From Actinomycetes bacterium (GTDB lineage Bacteria; Actinomycetota; Actinomycetes; Propionibacteriales; Propionibacteriaceae), in NCBI GenBank assembly GCA_030426725.1, contig JAUHXZ010000001.1:62001-126000 (forward strand): 64,000 nucleotides of DNA, given 5' to 3'. The number at the start of each line of letters is the position of its first letter. Within the stretch, counting starts at the first letter, position 1. The position numbers and the translations under genes are program-made. Under the pieces are notes generated by a model, which saw only the letters and a program-made list of their open reading frames with translations, did no database searches and was not told the origin of the DNA. Shown here piece by piece: positions 1 to 11,071 of the stretch.

Positions 1-97
1 GGGTCTTGCCGACCTCTTCGGACACCAGGTCGATGTCCAGGACGTCGCCGACAGCAACCTTGTGCTGACGTCCACCGTTGCGCACGATCGCGTACAC
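1..97 (-). CDS. rplU: 50S ribosomal protein L21 (partial, runs off the left edge; GTG start)
   Basis: Reverse-strand translation [32 protein letters not shown] is the L21 N-terminus. Confidence 0.93.
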   Translation of the reverse strand, partial: MYAIVRNGGRQHKVAVGDVLDIDLVSEEVGKT

Positions 98-180
98 GAC
101 TGACCTACCTTCTTGGTTTCACTTCAAAGCATTTGCGGCGCCGCCAACCCTGAGAAAAGGGGGCAGAACACCGAGGGACA

Positions 181-209
181 ACTTTACGTCCCCGGTGGCA
201 GCGGGTCAA
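181..209 (-). promoter_or_regulatory. Candidate sigma70-like promoter for rplU (TTGACC-N17-TAAAGT)
   Basis: On the minus strand TTGACC (204-209) and TAAAGT (181-186) are separated by exactly 17 nt, about 85 nt upstream of the rplU start. Confidence 0.5.
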
Positions 210-225
210 ACCGGGCCCGTCGCGA

Positions 226-1902
226 CTAGGTCGTGACGACGACCGGGACGATCATGGGCCTGCGCTTGAGCGTCCTGGCCACCCACTGCCCGGCCGTGCG
301 TCGGGTGACCTGCTGCAGCCGGTAGGGGTCGTCGACGCCGTCGCGCATGGCGTCGAGGAGCGCGCCACGGACCCGTTCACGGACCTCGGCGAACACGCTG
401 TCCTCCTCCGCGAGCCCGCGGGCGTGGACGTCGGGGCCGCTGACGATGCTGCGGTTGTGCAGGTCGACGGCCGTGATCACCGACACGAAGCCCTCCTCGC
501 CGAGGATGCGCCGGTCCATGATCGACTCGCTGATGTCGCCGACGGTGGAGCCGTCGACGAACACGTAGCTGGCGTCGATGGCGCCGACCTTCTTGGCGAC
601 GCCGTCGCGAAGGTCGATGACGTCGCCGTCGCCCGCGATGATCGTGCGGTCCGCCGGGACGCCCGTGGCCTGGGCGAGCTTGGCATTGGCGATGAGGTGA
701 CGCGCCTCGCCATGGATCGGCATGACGTTGCCGGGCTTGAGGATGTTGTAGCAGTACAGCAACTCCCCCGCCGACGCGTGGCCGGAGACATGCACCAGCG
801 CGTTGCCCTTGTGGACGACGTTGGCCCCCAGCTTCGTGAGCCCGTTGATGACGCGGTAGACGGAGTTCTCGTTACCGGGGATCAGCGAGCTGGCGAGCAG
901 CACCGTGTCACCCTCACCGACCTCGATGACCGGATGGTCACTGTTGGCGATTCGGCTGAGCGCGGCCATCGGCTCGCCCTGCGACCCGGTTGAGACGATG
1001 ACCACCTCGTTGGCGGGGTGCCGGTCGATCTCCTTGAGTTCGATGAGCGTGCCCGCCGGGACGTTGAGGAAGCCCAGGTCGCGGGCGGTGGCCATGTTGC
1101 GCACCATCGAGCGTCCGACGTACACCACCTTGCGACCGTGCTTGACCGCCATGTCCAGCACCTGCTGGACGCGGTGGACGTGGCTGGCGAAGCAGGCGAC
1201 GATGAGTCGGCCGTTCGCCTGGTCGAACACCCGCGAGATCGCGGGGGTGATGTCCTTCTCCAACGGCGTGAACCCGGGCGTCTCGGCGTTGGTGGAGTCC
1301 ACCATGAACAGGTCGACCCCCTCCTCGCCGAGCCGGGCGAAGCCGCGCAGATCGGTGATGCGGCCGTCCAGGGGAAGCTGGTCCATCTTGAAGTCGCCGG
1401 TGTGGAGGACCAGGCCGGCCTTGGTGCGGATGGCGACCGCGAGCGCGTCGGGGATGGAGTGCGTGACGGCGAGGAACTCGAACTCGAAGTTGCCCACCTC
1501 GAGGATCTCGCCCTCCTCGACGGCGTCGAGGTCGAAGTTGCGGATGCGGTGCTCGCGCAGCTTCGCGGCGATGAACGCCAGCGCCAGCTTGGAGCCGAAC
1601 ACGGGGATGTCGGGGCGCTTCTTGAGCAGGTACGGCACGGCCCCGATGTGGTCCTCGTGGCCGTGGGTGATGACGAGGGCGACGATGTCGTCGAGGCGGT
1701 CCTCGAGGTAGTCAAGCGCTGGAAGGATTAGATCTACACCGGGGTGGTCGTCCTCCGGGAAGAGCACGCCACAGTCGACCAGCGCGATCTGACCGTCGAT
1801 CTCGAAGGCCGTCATGTTGCGACCGATGTCGCCGAGCCCGCCGAGCGGGACGACCCGCAGGGTTCCGGGGGCGAGCTTCGGGGGATTCTTCAGATCGGTC
1901 AT
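226..1902 (-). CDS. rnj: Ribonuclease J (metallo-beta-lactamase/beta-CASP family)
   Basis: 558 aa; VVPLGGLGDIGRNMT, THGHEDHIGAVPYLL, HTGDFKMDQ, HVSGHASAGEL motifs. Confidence 0.95.
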   Translation of the reverse strand: MTDLKNPPKLAPGTLRVVPLGGLGDIGRNMTAFEIDGQIALVDCGVLFPEDDHPGVDLILPALDYLEDRLDDIVALVITHGHEDHIGAVPYLLKKRPDIPVFGSKLALAFIAAKLREHRIRNFDLDAVEEGEILEVGNFEFEFLAVTHSIPDALAVAIRTKAGLVLHTGDFKMDQLPLDGRITDLRGFARLGEEGVDLFMVDSTNAETPGFTPLEKDITPAISRVFDQANGRLIVACFASHVHRVQQVLDMAVKHGRKVVYVGRSMVRNMATARDLGFLNVPAGTLIELKEIDRHPANEVVIVSTGSQGEPMAALSRIANSDHPVIEVGEGDTVLLASSLIPGNENSVYRVINGLTKLGANVVHKGNALVHVSGHASAGELLYCYNILKPGNVMPIHGEARHLIANAKLAQATGVPADRTIIAGDGDVIDLRDGVAKKVGAIDASYVFVDGSTVGDISESIMDRRILGEEGFVSVITAVDLHNRSIVSGPDVHARGLAEEDSVFAEVRERVRGALLDAMRDGVDDPYRLQQVTRRTAGQWVARTLKRRPMIVPVVVTT

Positions 1903-1928
1903 GTGAGCAGGCTAGTGGATGGGGCACG

Positions 1929-2471
1929 ATGGGGAGCATGTCCGTCACCGACACCGTCCGCCTTGCCCTCCCCGCCGAAGCCGTCGACGTGGCCCGCATC
2001 CAGCGTCGCGCCTGGGCCGAGTCCGGGCTGCTCGACGCGGCCGGCGGCGGTCTCCCCGCCGACGAGGCGACCCGGATCTGGCACGAGGCCATCGTCAAGC
2101 CTCCGCTGGCGCACATGCGGGTGCTCGTCGCGATCGGTGAGGTGGGCGTCGTGGGCTTCGCCCTCACCGGGCCAAGCGGGGATCCGGACCGCGCGGACCG
2201 CGACGGGACCATCGCCGAGTTCGTCGTCGACCCCCGGCACCGCGGGGCGGGGCACGGGTCGCGGCTCATCAACGCCGCCGTCGACACCTTGAGGCAGGAC
2301 GGCTATCTCGTCGCGACCATGTGGGTGCGGGCCGCCGACGATCCGCTGCGCGCCTTCCTCACCGCCTGCGGCTGGGGCCCCGACGGGGCGCACCAGGAAC
2401 TGGGCACCGAGGACGGGGGGCCGGGTGTGAAGCTCGTGCGGATGCACACCGACATCTCGGTCGACGCCTGA
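1929..2471 (+). CDS. GNAT-family N-acetyltransferase
   Basis: FVVDPRHRGAGHGSRLINAAVDTLRQDGY acetyl-CoA binding motif. Confidence 0.8.
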   Translation: MGSMSVTDTVRLALPAEAVDVARIQRRAWAESGLLDAAGGGLPADEATRIWHEAIVKPPLAHMRVLVAIGEVGVVGFALTGPSGDPDRADRDGTIAEFVVDPRHRGAGHGSRLINAAVDTLRQDGYLVATMWVRAADDPLRAFLTACGWGPDGAHQELGTEDGGPGVKLVRMHTDISVDA

Positions 2472-2569
2472 ACGGATTTTGCGCCCTCGAGCGCCGCATG
2501 CCAGGGTGGGAAGGATTGTCGCCCCACTTCCGATCTGACTGAGCTGCGCCGAACACGAGGGAGACCCCG

Positions 2570-4243
2570 TTGCACAACCCTGCCAATGCACGAACCGCAC
2601 AGGCGGCGCCCCACCTCGAACATGCCCCGGTGCCCAAGCCGGGCGGTGATCTCAACCGCCCGGTTTTCTTCACCTCAGCGGTGATCATCCTGATCGCGCT
2701 CCTCGCCGCGATCATCGCCCCGCGGGCGTTCAACTCGGTCATCGGCACCATCAACTCGGTGGTGGTGAACTCGATCGGCTGGTACTACGTGGCCCTGGTC
2801 TCCGGCTTCGTGATCTTCTCCCTCGTGGTGGCGTTCAGCAAGCTGGGAACGATCCGCCTCGGCAGGCCCGACGACAAGCCGCAGTACAACTGGCGCACGT
2901 GGTTCGCGATGCTCTTCGCGGCGGGAATGGGAATCGGCCTCGTGTTCTGGGGCGCCGCGGAGCCGCTCTGGCACCTCGCGTCGCCGCCGCCGGGATTCAC
3001 CGGGTCGACGATCGAGGCGCAGGGTCGCCGTGCCATGGCCCAGGCCTTCCTCCACTGGGGCGTCCACGCCTGGGCCGTCTACGTAGTCGTCGGCCTCTCC
3101 GTCGCCTACGCCGTACACCGCAAGGGCCGGCCGGTGTCCATCCGCTGGGCGCTCGAGCCGATCCTCGGCAAGCACACCGACGGCCCCATCGGCAACGCCA
3201 TCGACGTCGCGGCCGTCGTCGGCACCCTCTTCGGCGTCGCCTCGTCGCTCGGGCTGGGCGTCAGCCAAATCGCGGCGGGGCTCGAGTACCTCGGCCTGGG
3301 GACCGCCTCAACGGGCCTCATGCTGGTGCTCATCCTTGTCATCACCTCCCTGGCGACGGTCTCGGTCGTCTCCGGCCTCGACAAGGGCATCGCGTTCCTG
3401 TCGCGCGCCAACCTGTGGCTCGCGGCCCTGCTTGTGGCCGCGGTCCTCATCCTCGGGCCGACGCTGTTCGTGCTGCGCGAGCTGATCTCCGGCGTGGGTG
3501 GCTACGTGCAGAACTTCATCGTCATGTCGTACCAGACCTTCCCCTTCTACGGCGAGGCCGGCGAGGCCTGGCTGGGTTCCTGGACGACGTACTACTGGGG
3601 CTGGTGGATCGCCTGGTCGCCGTTCGTGGGCGTCTTCATCGCCCGGATCTCCCGGGGCCGCACCGTGCGCGAGTTCATCGCGGGCGTGCTGCTGGTGCCC
3701 ACCGCCATCACGATGATCTGGTTCTCGATCCTGGGCGGCACCGCCCTCTACCAGCAGATCTTCCAGGGCGCCGGGCTCATCACCGACGGCGCGGTCAGCA
3801 CGAACACGGCGCTGTTCGAGATGCTGGGCAACCTCCCCGGGGGCGCACTTCTGTCCGGGCTGGCGCTCCTGCTGGTACTGGTGTTCTTCGTGACGAGCTC
3901 CGACTCGGGTTCCTTCGTCGTCGACATGCTCAACCACAACGGCAACCCGAACCCGCCGGTGTGGTCGCGGGTGTTCTGGTCCGTGATGGAGGGGGCGATC
4001 GCCGCGGTGCTGATCTGGGTCAGCTCGACCGCGTTCGACGGCGACACGTCCGGCCTCTCAGCGCTGCAGGCCCTGACGATCGTCGCTGCGGCGCCGTTCT
4101 CCGTCGTGATGATCGGCATGTGCTTCTCTACCGTCAAGGCCCTCAGGCACGACGTCGCGGTCCGGCAGCGGGCCGAGGACGCGCTGCTGCGCAGGGAGCT
4201 CGCCCAGGAGGCCGCCCAGTTGGTCACCGACGCGGCCGACTGA
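2570..4243 (+). CDS. BCCT-family betaine/carnitine/choline transporter
   Basis: 557 aa polytopic protein; GMGIGLVFWGAAEPLWH and TTYYWGWWIAWSPFVGVFIARISRGRTVREF motifs. Confidence 0.95.
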   Translation: MHNPANARTAQAAPHLEHAPVPKPGGDLNRPVFFTSAVIILIALLAAIIAPRAFNSVIGTINSVVVNSIGWYYVALVSGFVIFSLVVAFSKLGTIRLGRPDDKPQYNWRTWFAMLFAAGMGIGLVFWGAAEPLWHLASPPPGFTGSTIEAQGRRAMAQAFLHWGVHAWAVYVVVGLSVAYAVHRKGRPVSIRWALEPILGKHTDGPIGNAIDVAAVVGTLFGVASSLGLGVSQIAAGLEYLGLGTASTGLMLVLILVITSLATVSVVSGLDKGIAFLSRANLWLAALLVAAVLILGPTLFVLRELISGVGGYVQNFIVMSYQTFPFYGEAGEAWLGSWTTYYWGWWIAWSPFVGVFIARISRGRTVREFIAGVLLVPTAITMIWFSILGGTALYQQIFQGAGLITDGAVSTNTALFEMLGNLPGGALLSGLALLLVLVFFVTSSDSGSFVVDMLNHNGNPNPPVWSRVFWSVMEGAIAAVLIWVSSTAFDGDTSGLSALQALTIVAAAPFSVVMIGMCFSTVKALRHDVAVRQRAEDALLRRELAQEAAQLVTDAAD

Positions 4244-4261
4244 CCGCCGGGCATCGGCGGC

Positions 4262-5002
4262 TCAGATCCCGAGCACCGACTCCATCTCGAGCGTCAGCCC
4301 AGGGTTGTCGACGACGTAGCGGATGCCCGCGACGACGCCCGGCATGAATGACGAACGGTCGAAGGAGTCGTGCCGGATCGTCAGGGTCTCCCCCAGCGCG
4401 CCGAGCAGCACCTCCTGGTGGGCGACCAGCCCCTGCAACCTCACCCCGTGGATGTGGACCCCGTCGACGACGGCACCGCGGGCCCCGTCGTCGTGCACGG
4501 TCGCGTCGGGAACGGGGTCCATCTCCGCCGCGGCCCGGGCGGCGGCGATGCGGCGGGCGGTCGTCGCGGAGGTGCCCGACGGTGCGTCGGCCTTGTTCGG
4601 ATGGTGCAGTTCGACGATCTCCACCGACGGGTAGAACGGCGCGGCCTTGGCGGCGAACTGCATCATCAGCACGGCGCCGATCGAGAAGTTCGAGGCGATG
4701 AGCACCCCCGCGTCGGGATGCTCGTCGCAGAGTTCCCGCACGCGCGCCAGCCGCTCCTCGGTGAAGCCGGTCGTCCCGATCACCATGTGCAGGTCACGCT
4801 CGAGGCACCACTCGATGTTGTCCATCACGGAGTTCGGATTGGTGAAGTCGACCACGACCTGCGCACGGCCGAGCTGCTCGCGAGGCTCCCCGATGTCGCA
4901 GCCGCCGACGGTGGTCATGCCCTCGGCCAGTTCGACGGCGCGAACCACCTCGCTGCCCATCTTGCCGCTGGCTCCCAGCACCCCGACCCGGATGTCGTTC
5001 AC
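4262..5002 (-). CDS. dapB: 4-hydroxy-tetrahydrodipicolinate reductase
   Basis: RVGVLGASGKMGSEVVRAV, VVDFTNPNSVMDN, ELHHPNKADAPSGTS; GTG start at 5002 chosen over the longer ORF. Confidence 0.93.
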   Translation of the reverse strand: MNDIRVGVLGASGKMGSEVVRAVELAEGMTTVGGCDIGEPREQLGRAQVVVDFTNPNSVMDNIEWCLERDLHMVIGTTGFTEERLARVRELCDEHPDAGVLIASNFSIGAVLMMQFAAKAAPFYPSVEIVELHHPNKADAPSGTSATTARRIAAARAAAEMDPVPDATVHDDGARGAVVDGVHIHGVRLQGLVAHQEVLLGALGETLTIRHDSFDRSSFMPGVVAGIRYVVDNPGLTLEMESVLGI

Positions 5003-5078
5003 GTCTGTTCTCCTCTGCTCGATCGTCCGCCTTCCATCCAAGCACGCCGGCCAAGAGCCCGCCACGTCCGCGGCACCC

Positions 5079-5200
5079 GCACTGGCGCCAGCTGTACTGC
5101 GCGACGCCAGTGCCGGAGGGCTGGCGCCCACCGACGCCAGCCGTTCAGGGCGATGCCGGCGCTACTGCGCTGGTGGCGCGCAGCAAGGCTGGCGTCGACC
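5079..5200. repeat. Intergenic structured repeat, copy A: array of alternating CTGGCG/CGCCAG motifs; 5131-5200 resembles 41020-41089
   Basis: Perfect 9-bp IR GCACTGGCG(5079-5087)/CGCCAGTGC(5105-5113); GACGCCAGC...GCTGGCGTC; ungapped by-eye alignment of 5131-5200 with 41020-41089 gives about 54/70 identities. Confidence 0.6.
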
Positions 5201-5260
5201 GGATCCCACGGACCGTTTGATGGGCGACGGGCATCGCTCCGGCGTGGCGGGGAGCGGGAA

Positions 5261-5299
5261 CGCCGAGGGGCGGGCCCATGATGGACCCGCCCCTCGGCG
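5261..5299 (-). terminator. Candidate terminator hairpin downstream of pnp
   Basis: CGCCGAGGGGCGGG (5261-5274) / CCCGCCCCTCGGCG (5286-5299), perfect 14-bp stem, 11-nt loop. Confidence 0.75.
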
Positions 5300-5317
5300 T
5301 CAGGTGATCAGCAGGGA

Positions 5318-7519
5318 TCAGGCCTCGTCGTCGGCCTTCTCCTCGATGACCGGAACCAGCGACAGCTTGCCGCGGTCGTCGATGTCGGAGATCTCGACCT
5401 GGAGCTTCTGACCGACCGACAGGACGTCCTCGACGCTCTCGACGCGCTGGCCACCCGCGAGGGGGCGCAGCTTGGAGATGTGCAGCAGGCCGTCCTTGCC
5501 CGGGAGCAGAGACACGAACGCGCCGAACGACGTGAGCTTGACGACGGTGCCGAGGTACCGTTCGCCGCGCTCCGGCATGTGCGGGTTGGCGATCGCGTTG
5601 ATGGCCGCGACGGCCGCCTCCGCGGCCTCGCCGCTGTCGGCGCCGACGTAGACGGTGCCGTCGTCCTCGATCGCGATGTTGGCCCCGGTGTCCTCCTGGA
5701 TCTGGTTGATGATCTTGCCCTTGGGGCCGATCACCTCACCGATCTTGTCCACCGGCACGCGCAGCGAGATGATGCGCGGCGCGAAGGGGCTCATCTCGTC
5801 GGGCACGTCGATGGCCTCGCCCATGACGTCGAGCAGCGTGTGCCGCGCGTCGCGGGCCTGCAGAAGGGCCTTCTGGAGCTCGCTGGCGGGGATGCCGTTG
5901 AGCTTGGTGTCCAACTGCAGCGCGGTGACGAAGTCCCGCGTGCCGGCGACCTTGAAGTCCATGTCGCCGAGCGCGTCCTCGGCGCCCAGGATGTCGGTCA
6001 GCGCGATGTACTTCGTCTCGCCGTCGACGTCCTCGCTCATGAGGCCCATCGCGATGCCCGCGACCGCGGACTTCAGCGGCACGCCCGCGTTGAGCAGCGA
6101 CAGCGTGGAGGCGCAGACCGAGCCCATCGAGGTGGAGCCGTTGGACCCGAGGGCCTCGGACACCTGGCGGATGGCGTAGGGGAACTCGTTGCGGGTGGGC
6201 AGCACCGGGAGCAGCGCGCGCTCGGCGAGCGCTCCGTGGCCGATCTCGCGGCGCTTCGGCGACCCGACGCGGCCGGTCTCACCGGTCGAGTAGGGCGGGA
6301 AGTTGTAGTTGTGCATGTACCGCTTGGTGCTCTCCGGCGAGAGCGTGTCGATCTTCTGCTCCATGTCGAGCATGTTGAGCGTGGAGACGCCCATGATCTG
6401 GGTCTCGCCGCGCTGGAACAGCGCCGAGCCGTGGGCACGCGGGATGACCGCGACCTCGGCCGAGAGCTCGCGGATCTCGCGGGGACCGCGTCCGTCGATG
6501 CGGACGTGATCGGTGAGCGTGCGGTGACGCACGAGCTTCTTGGTCAGGGCCTTGAGGGCGCCGGAGACCTCGTTCAGGCGGCCCTCGAAGCGCTCGGCGA
6601 GCTGCGCGGTGACGTCCTGACGGACGGCGTGCGTGGCGTCGTCGCGCTCCTGCTTGCCGGGGATCTGCATGGCCTCGGCGATGCGGTCCGTGGCGAGCTC
6701 GGCGACGGCCTCGTAGACGTCGTCCTCGTAGTCGCGGAAGACGGGGAAGTCGTAGGTCTCGCGGGGCAGCTTGGCCGCCAGCTCGGACTGCGCGTCGCAC
6801 AAGGCCTTGATGAACGGCTTGGCCGCCTCGAGGCCCTCGCCGACGATCTCTTCGGTCGGCGCGGTCTTGCCGGAGCGGACGAGCTCCCAGGTGGCCTCGG
6901 TTCCGCCGGCCTCGACCATCATGATCGCGACGTCGCCGTCGGCGAGCACGCGGCCCGCCACGACCATCTGGAAGGTGGACTTGGCGACCTGCTCGACGGT
7001 GGGGAAACCGACCCACTGGTCGTCGATGAGGGCCACGCGGACGCCGCCGATGGGCCCGGAGAACGGCAGGCCGGCGAGCTGGGTCGACATGGAGGCCGCA
7101 TTGATCGCGACGACGTCGTAGTAGTGCGCCGGGTTCAGCGACAGGACGGTGACGACGACCTGGACCTCGTTGCGCAGGCCCTTGACGAACGCGGGGCGCA
7201 GCGGGCGGTCGATGAGGCGCGACGCCAGGATCGCGCCCTCGCCCGGGCGGCCTTCGCGGCGGAAGAACGAGCCGGGGATTCGGCCCGCGGCGTACATGCG
7301 CTCTTCGAGGTCGACCGTCAGCGGGAAGAAGTCGATGGCGTCGCGCGGGGTCTTCTGCGCGGTGGTGGCCGACAGCAGCATGGTGTCGCCGTCGAGGAAG
7401 ACGGCGGCCGAGCCGTCGGCCTGCTGGGCCAGCATGCCGGCCTCGAAGCGGATGGTGTGGTTGCCGTGCTTGCCGTTGTCGATGACGGCCTCGGCGAATT
7501 CGATGCCTGGTCCTTCCAC
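5318..7519 (-). CDS. pnp: Polyribonucleotide nucleotidyltransferase (PNPase)
   Basis: Two RNase PH domains, KH domain ([36 protein letters not shown]), S1 domain ([28 protein letters not shown]); GTG start [16 protein letters not shown]. Confidence 0.96.
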   Translation of the reverse strand: MEGPGIEFAEAVIDNGKHGNHTIRFEAGMLAQQADGSAAVFLDGDTMLLSATTAQKTPRDAIDFFPLTVDLEERMYAAGRIPGSFFRREGRPGEGAILASRLIDRPLRPAFVKGLRNEVQVVVTVLSLNPAHYYDVVAINAASMSTQLAGLPFSGPIGGVRVALIDDQWVGFPTVEQVAKSTFQMVVAGRVLADGDVAIMMVEAGGTEATWELVRSGKTAPTEEIVGEGLEAAKPFIKALCDAQSELAAKLPRETYDFPVFRDYEDDVYEAVAELATDRIAEAMQIPGKQERDDATHAVRQDVTAQLAERFEGRLNEVSGALKALTKKLVRHRTLTDHVRIDGRGPREIRELSAEVAVIPRAHGSALFQRGETQIMGVSTLNMLDMEQKIDTLSPESTKRYMHNYNFPPYSTGETGRVGSPKRREIGHGALAERALLPVLPTRNEFPYAIRQVSEALGSNGSTSMGSVCASTLSLLNAGVPLKSAVAGIAMGLMSEDVDGETKYIALTDILGAEDALGDMDFKVAGTRDFVTALQLDTKLNGIPASELQKALLQARDARHTLLDVMGEAIDVPDEMSPFAPRIISLRVPVDKIGEVIGPKGKIINQIQEDTGANIAIEDDGTVYVGADSGEAAEAAVAAINAIANPHMPERGERYLGTVVKLTSFGAFVSLLPGKDGLLHISKLRPLAGGQRVESVEDVLSVGQKLQVEISDIDDRGKLSLVPVIEEKADDEA

Positions 7520-7705
7520 GGACAGGCTCCTTTCGGGTGGGTTGTGCCACCGCGCAGGGCGAAACCTCGCCCGAATTCTGCCTGCCGGTCTTCGATCGAG
7601 GTCCGCGGGGGCGCCCGATGGCACCCGAGAACCACTACCGAGGACCAGACGGACACGTGCGCTGGGCGGCGGGGTGGAGACAAAGATTGTTCAGTTGTCC
7701 AGTGC

Positions 7706-7735
7706 ATTCTAGCGGGTTGGGCGACCATAGTTGAA
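7706..7735 (-). promoter_or_regulatory. Candidate pnp promoter (TTCAAC-N18-TAGAAT), abutting the divergent putA start
   Basis: Minus-strand TTCAAC (7730-7735) and TAGAAT (7706-7711); weak -35. Confidence 0.3.
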
Positions 7736-10700
7736 TGCCGAGCATCGCGTCCCCCCGCGTGATCGACGCCGCGGCCGACACCGCGAGGCGTTGGGCCGCC
7801 AGGAGCGCCGCGTACCCGGAACCCCCCGCGGCCAGGCTGCTTGCCAGCGTGCTGAGCCACCCCGACGGCCTACCGTTCACGCTCGACTTCGTCGACCGGG
7901 TCCTACGCCCGGAGGACCCGGCGGTCGCCGCTCGGCGACCTGGCGCGCCGGCCGGCCCCGTTCCTGCCGGGCTGGTTGCGCGCCGGCCTTGCGGCCGTCC
8001 GGCTCGCGCCCGCGGCCGCACTGCCGCTGGTGCGTCCCGCGTTCACGGCGCTCGTCGGGGACCTGGTGGTCGACGTGGGTCGCCGGCTCGATCCCGCGCT
8101 GGCGCGCCTCCGCCGCGACGGCTGCGATCTCAACATCAACCTCCTCGGCGAGGCGGTCCTCGGCGACGACCATGCCGCCCGCCGCCTGGACCAGGTGACC
8201 CGGCTCCTCGGGCGCGACGGCGTGGACTACGTGTCGGTCAAGGTGTCGGCAGTGCTGGGGCCCCACTCCCCCTGGGCGCACGACGCGACGGTCGACGAGG
8301 CCGTGGCGCGGCTCCGTCCGCTGATGGAGCGCGCCCGCGACCTCGGGCGATTCGTCAACCTCGACATGGAGGAGCACCGGGACCTGCACCTGACCCTCGA
8401 CGTGTTCGAGCGGCTGGTGCTCGACCCCGGCCTGCTGGGTGTCCGTGCCGGCATCGCCGTCCAGGCCTACCTCAAGGAGGCGCCGCTGGTCCTGCGGAGG
8501 CTCGACGACGTGGCGGCGCGGCGCGTCGCCGCGGGAGGGGCGCCGGTCAAGATGCGGCTGGTCAAGGGGGCAAACCTCGCGATGGAGCGGGTGCAGGCAG
8601 AGCTGCGCGGCTGGGAGGACCCGGTGCTGCCCACGAAGCGTGCCGCCGACGCGAGCTACCTGCGTGCGCTCGACTTCTGCCTGATGCCCGGGCGGGCGGA
8701 CCGGCTGCGGGTGGGCGTGGCCAGCCACAACGTCTTCACGCTGGCCGCGGCCTGGGAGTTGGCCCGCGCCCGTGGCGTCGCGGACCGGCTGGACGTCGAG
8801 ATGCTGGCGGGCATGGGCGTCCCTCTGCGGCGCGCGCTCCAGCACGAGGTGGGCAGCGTCCGGCTCTACGTGCCCGTGGTCTCGCGCCGCGAGTTCGACG
8901 TCGCGATCGCGTACCTGGTGCGCCGCCTCGAGGAGAACGCGGCACCGGAGAACTTCATGTCGGGCGCCGCGGGCCTCGGCAGCGATGCCGGCTTCCTCGA
9001 CCGCGAGGAGGAACGGTTCAGGGCGGCGGCCCTGGAGGTGGGGCTGCCCGGGCCGGACGCGTGGGCGGTCCAGGACCGCTCGCAGGCGGTGACCGGCTTC
9101 GTCAACGCGCAGGACACCGACCCCGCCCTGCCAGGGAACCAGACGTGGGCGCGCGGCATCCAGCAGGCGCTGCCGACGCCCGTCATCGGTCGCGAGGACG
9201 TGCGTGGCGCGACGGTGACCGACGTCTCCGGCCTCGACGGGCCGCTCGACGAGGGGCGCCGGGCGGGCGTGCTTTGGCGCACCGTGCCCGCCGCCCAGCG
9301 CGCGGACGCGCTGCGCCGGCTGGCCGACGAGCTGGAGCGGGCCCGGACCGAGCTGGTGACGGTCGCGGCCGACGAGGTGGGCAAGCTGATCGATCAGGCC
9401 GACATCGAAGTGTCGGAGGCGGTGGACTTCGCCCGCTACTACGCCGACCGGGCAACCGACCTGGTCGACGGGGCCCGCAACGTCCCCCCGACACTCACCC
9501 TGGTCGCTCCTCCATGGAACTTCCCCATCGCGATCCCCCTCGGCGGTGTGGCCGCGGCGGTGGCCGCCGGGTCCGCCGTGCTTCTCAAACCGGCTCCGCC
9601 GTCCAGGCGGACCGCGGCCGTCCTCGCCGCCGCCTGCCGCCGCGCGGGGCTTCCGGAAGACGTGGTCCGGCTGCTGGTCGTCGACGACGGACCCGTGGGC
9701 CGGGCTCTGGTGACCGATCCGCGCGTCGATCTGGTGATCCTGACCGGTTCAGCGGAGACGGCCGAGCTGTTCCGGTCCTGGCGGCCCGCGCTGCCGCTTC
9801 GGGCCGAGACCTCCGGCAAGAACGCGATCGTCGTCACGCCGTCGGCCGATCTAGATCTTGCGGTGGCCGACCTGGTGGCGTCCGCATTCGGGCACTCCGG
9901 GCAGAAGTGCTCGGCGGCGTCGCTGGGGATCCTGGTGGGGTCGGTGGCCACGTCGCGGCGTTTCCGCGACCAGTTGCTCGACGCCGTGACCTCCCTGACG
10001 GTGGCGTGGCCGGACGACCCGGCCGCCCAGCTGGGGCCGTTGACCGAGGCGCCTGGCGACAAGCTGCTGCGTGGGCTGACCAGGCTAGAACCTGGGCAGC
10101 GCTGGCTGGTGCGCCCATGCCGGCTCGGGGACCGGCTCTGGTCGCCGGGGGTGCGCGTCGGCGTCGCCCCGGGCAGCGAGTTCCACCGCGTGGAGTACTT
10201 CGGCCCCGTGATGGGGCTCATGGCGGCCGGCTCGCTCGATGAGGCCGTAGCCTGGCAAAACGGCACCGACTACGGGCTCACGGCGGGACTGCACAGCCTC
10301 GACGATGCCGAGATCCGGCGGTGGCTGGACACCGTCGAGGCGGGCAACTGCTACGTCAACCGCACCATCACCGGGGCGATCGTGCGCCGCCAACCCTTCG
10401 GCGGCTGGAAGCTCTCCTCCGTCGGGCCGGGTCTCAAGGCCGGCGGCCCCCACTACGTCGCCGGCCTGGGGCACTGGGAACCCGACGGGTGGCCGGGAAA
10501 CCGGCCCGGGGAGGTCACCGGACGGCTGCTGGCCCGGTTCGTGCGCGAGGCGGCGCCGCTCCTCGACGGCTCGACGTCGCGGCTGTCCGCGGCCGCCGGA
10601 TCCGACGAGCGGGCGGTCAGGACCACCTTCGGCACGCTGCACGACCCGACGGCGCTGTCGGCCGAGGTGAACGTCCTGCGCTACCGGCCGGTGCCGGTGA

Positions 10701-11071
10701 CGGTCCGGGTGGAGACCGCCGATGCGTGGCCCGTGCTACGGGAGGCCACCGCGGCGCTCGCCGTCGGTGCATCGGCGTCCTTCTCGTTCCGCGAACCGCC
10801 GTCGGGCCCCCTGGAGCGTGTGCTGACGGGGGCGGGCCTGCCCGTGGAGGTGGCCGGCGACGCGGAGTTCGACCGGACCGCGGCGGGGCGGGTCAGGTAC
10901 CTCGGCGACCGGGACCTGTCGTCGGCGCTCGGCGGCTCCATCCGGGTGTCGGTGTTCGCCGGGCCCCCGATACCGGGCCAGGTCGCCTGCCTCACCTACG
11001 TGCGGGAGCAGTCGGTCTCCATCACGCGGCACCGCTACGGCCACCTCCGCCCGTCCCCGTTGAGCAATTAG
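7735..11071 (+). CDS. putA: Bifunctional proline dehydrogenase / L-glutamate gamma-semialdehyde (P5C) dehydrogenase, with an apparent frameshift near 7930
   Basis: N-terminal part in the frame of 7735 (ARLLASVLSHPDGLPFTLDFVDRVLRPEDPAVAA); the rest in the frame of 7976 (GWLRAGLAAVRLAP..., PRODH VKVSAVLGPHSPWAHDA...; ALDH TGSAETAELF, ETSGKNAIVV, FGHSGQKCSAAS). Confidence 0.88.

Noticed and set aside
5480-7762. 760-aa plus-strand ORF opposite pnp
   Set aside because: Antisense shadow of PNPase; no domain signatures
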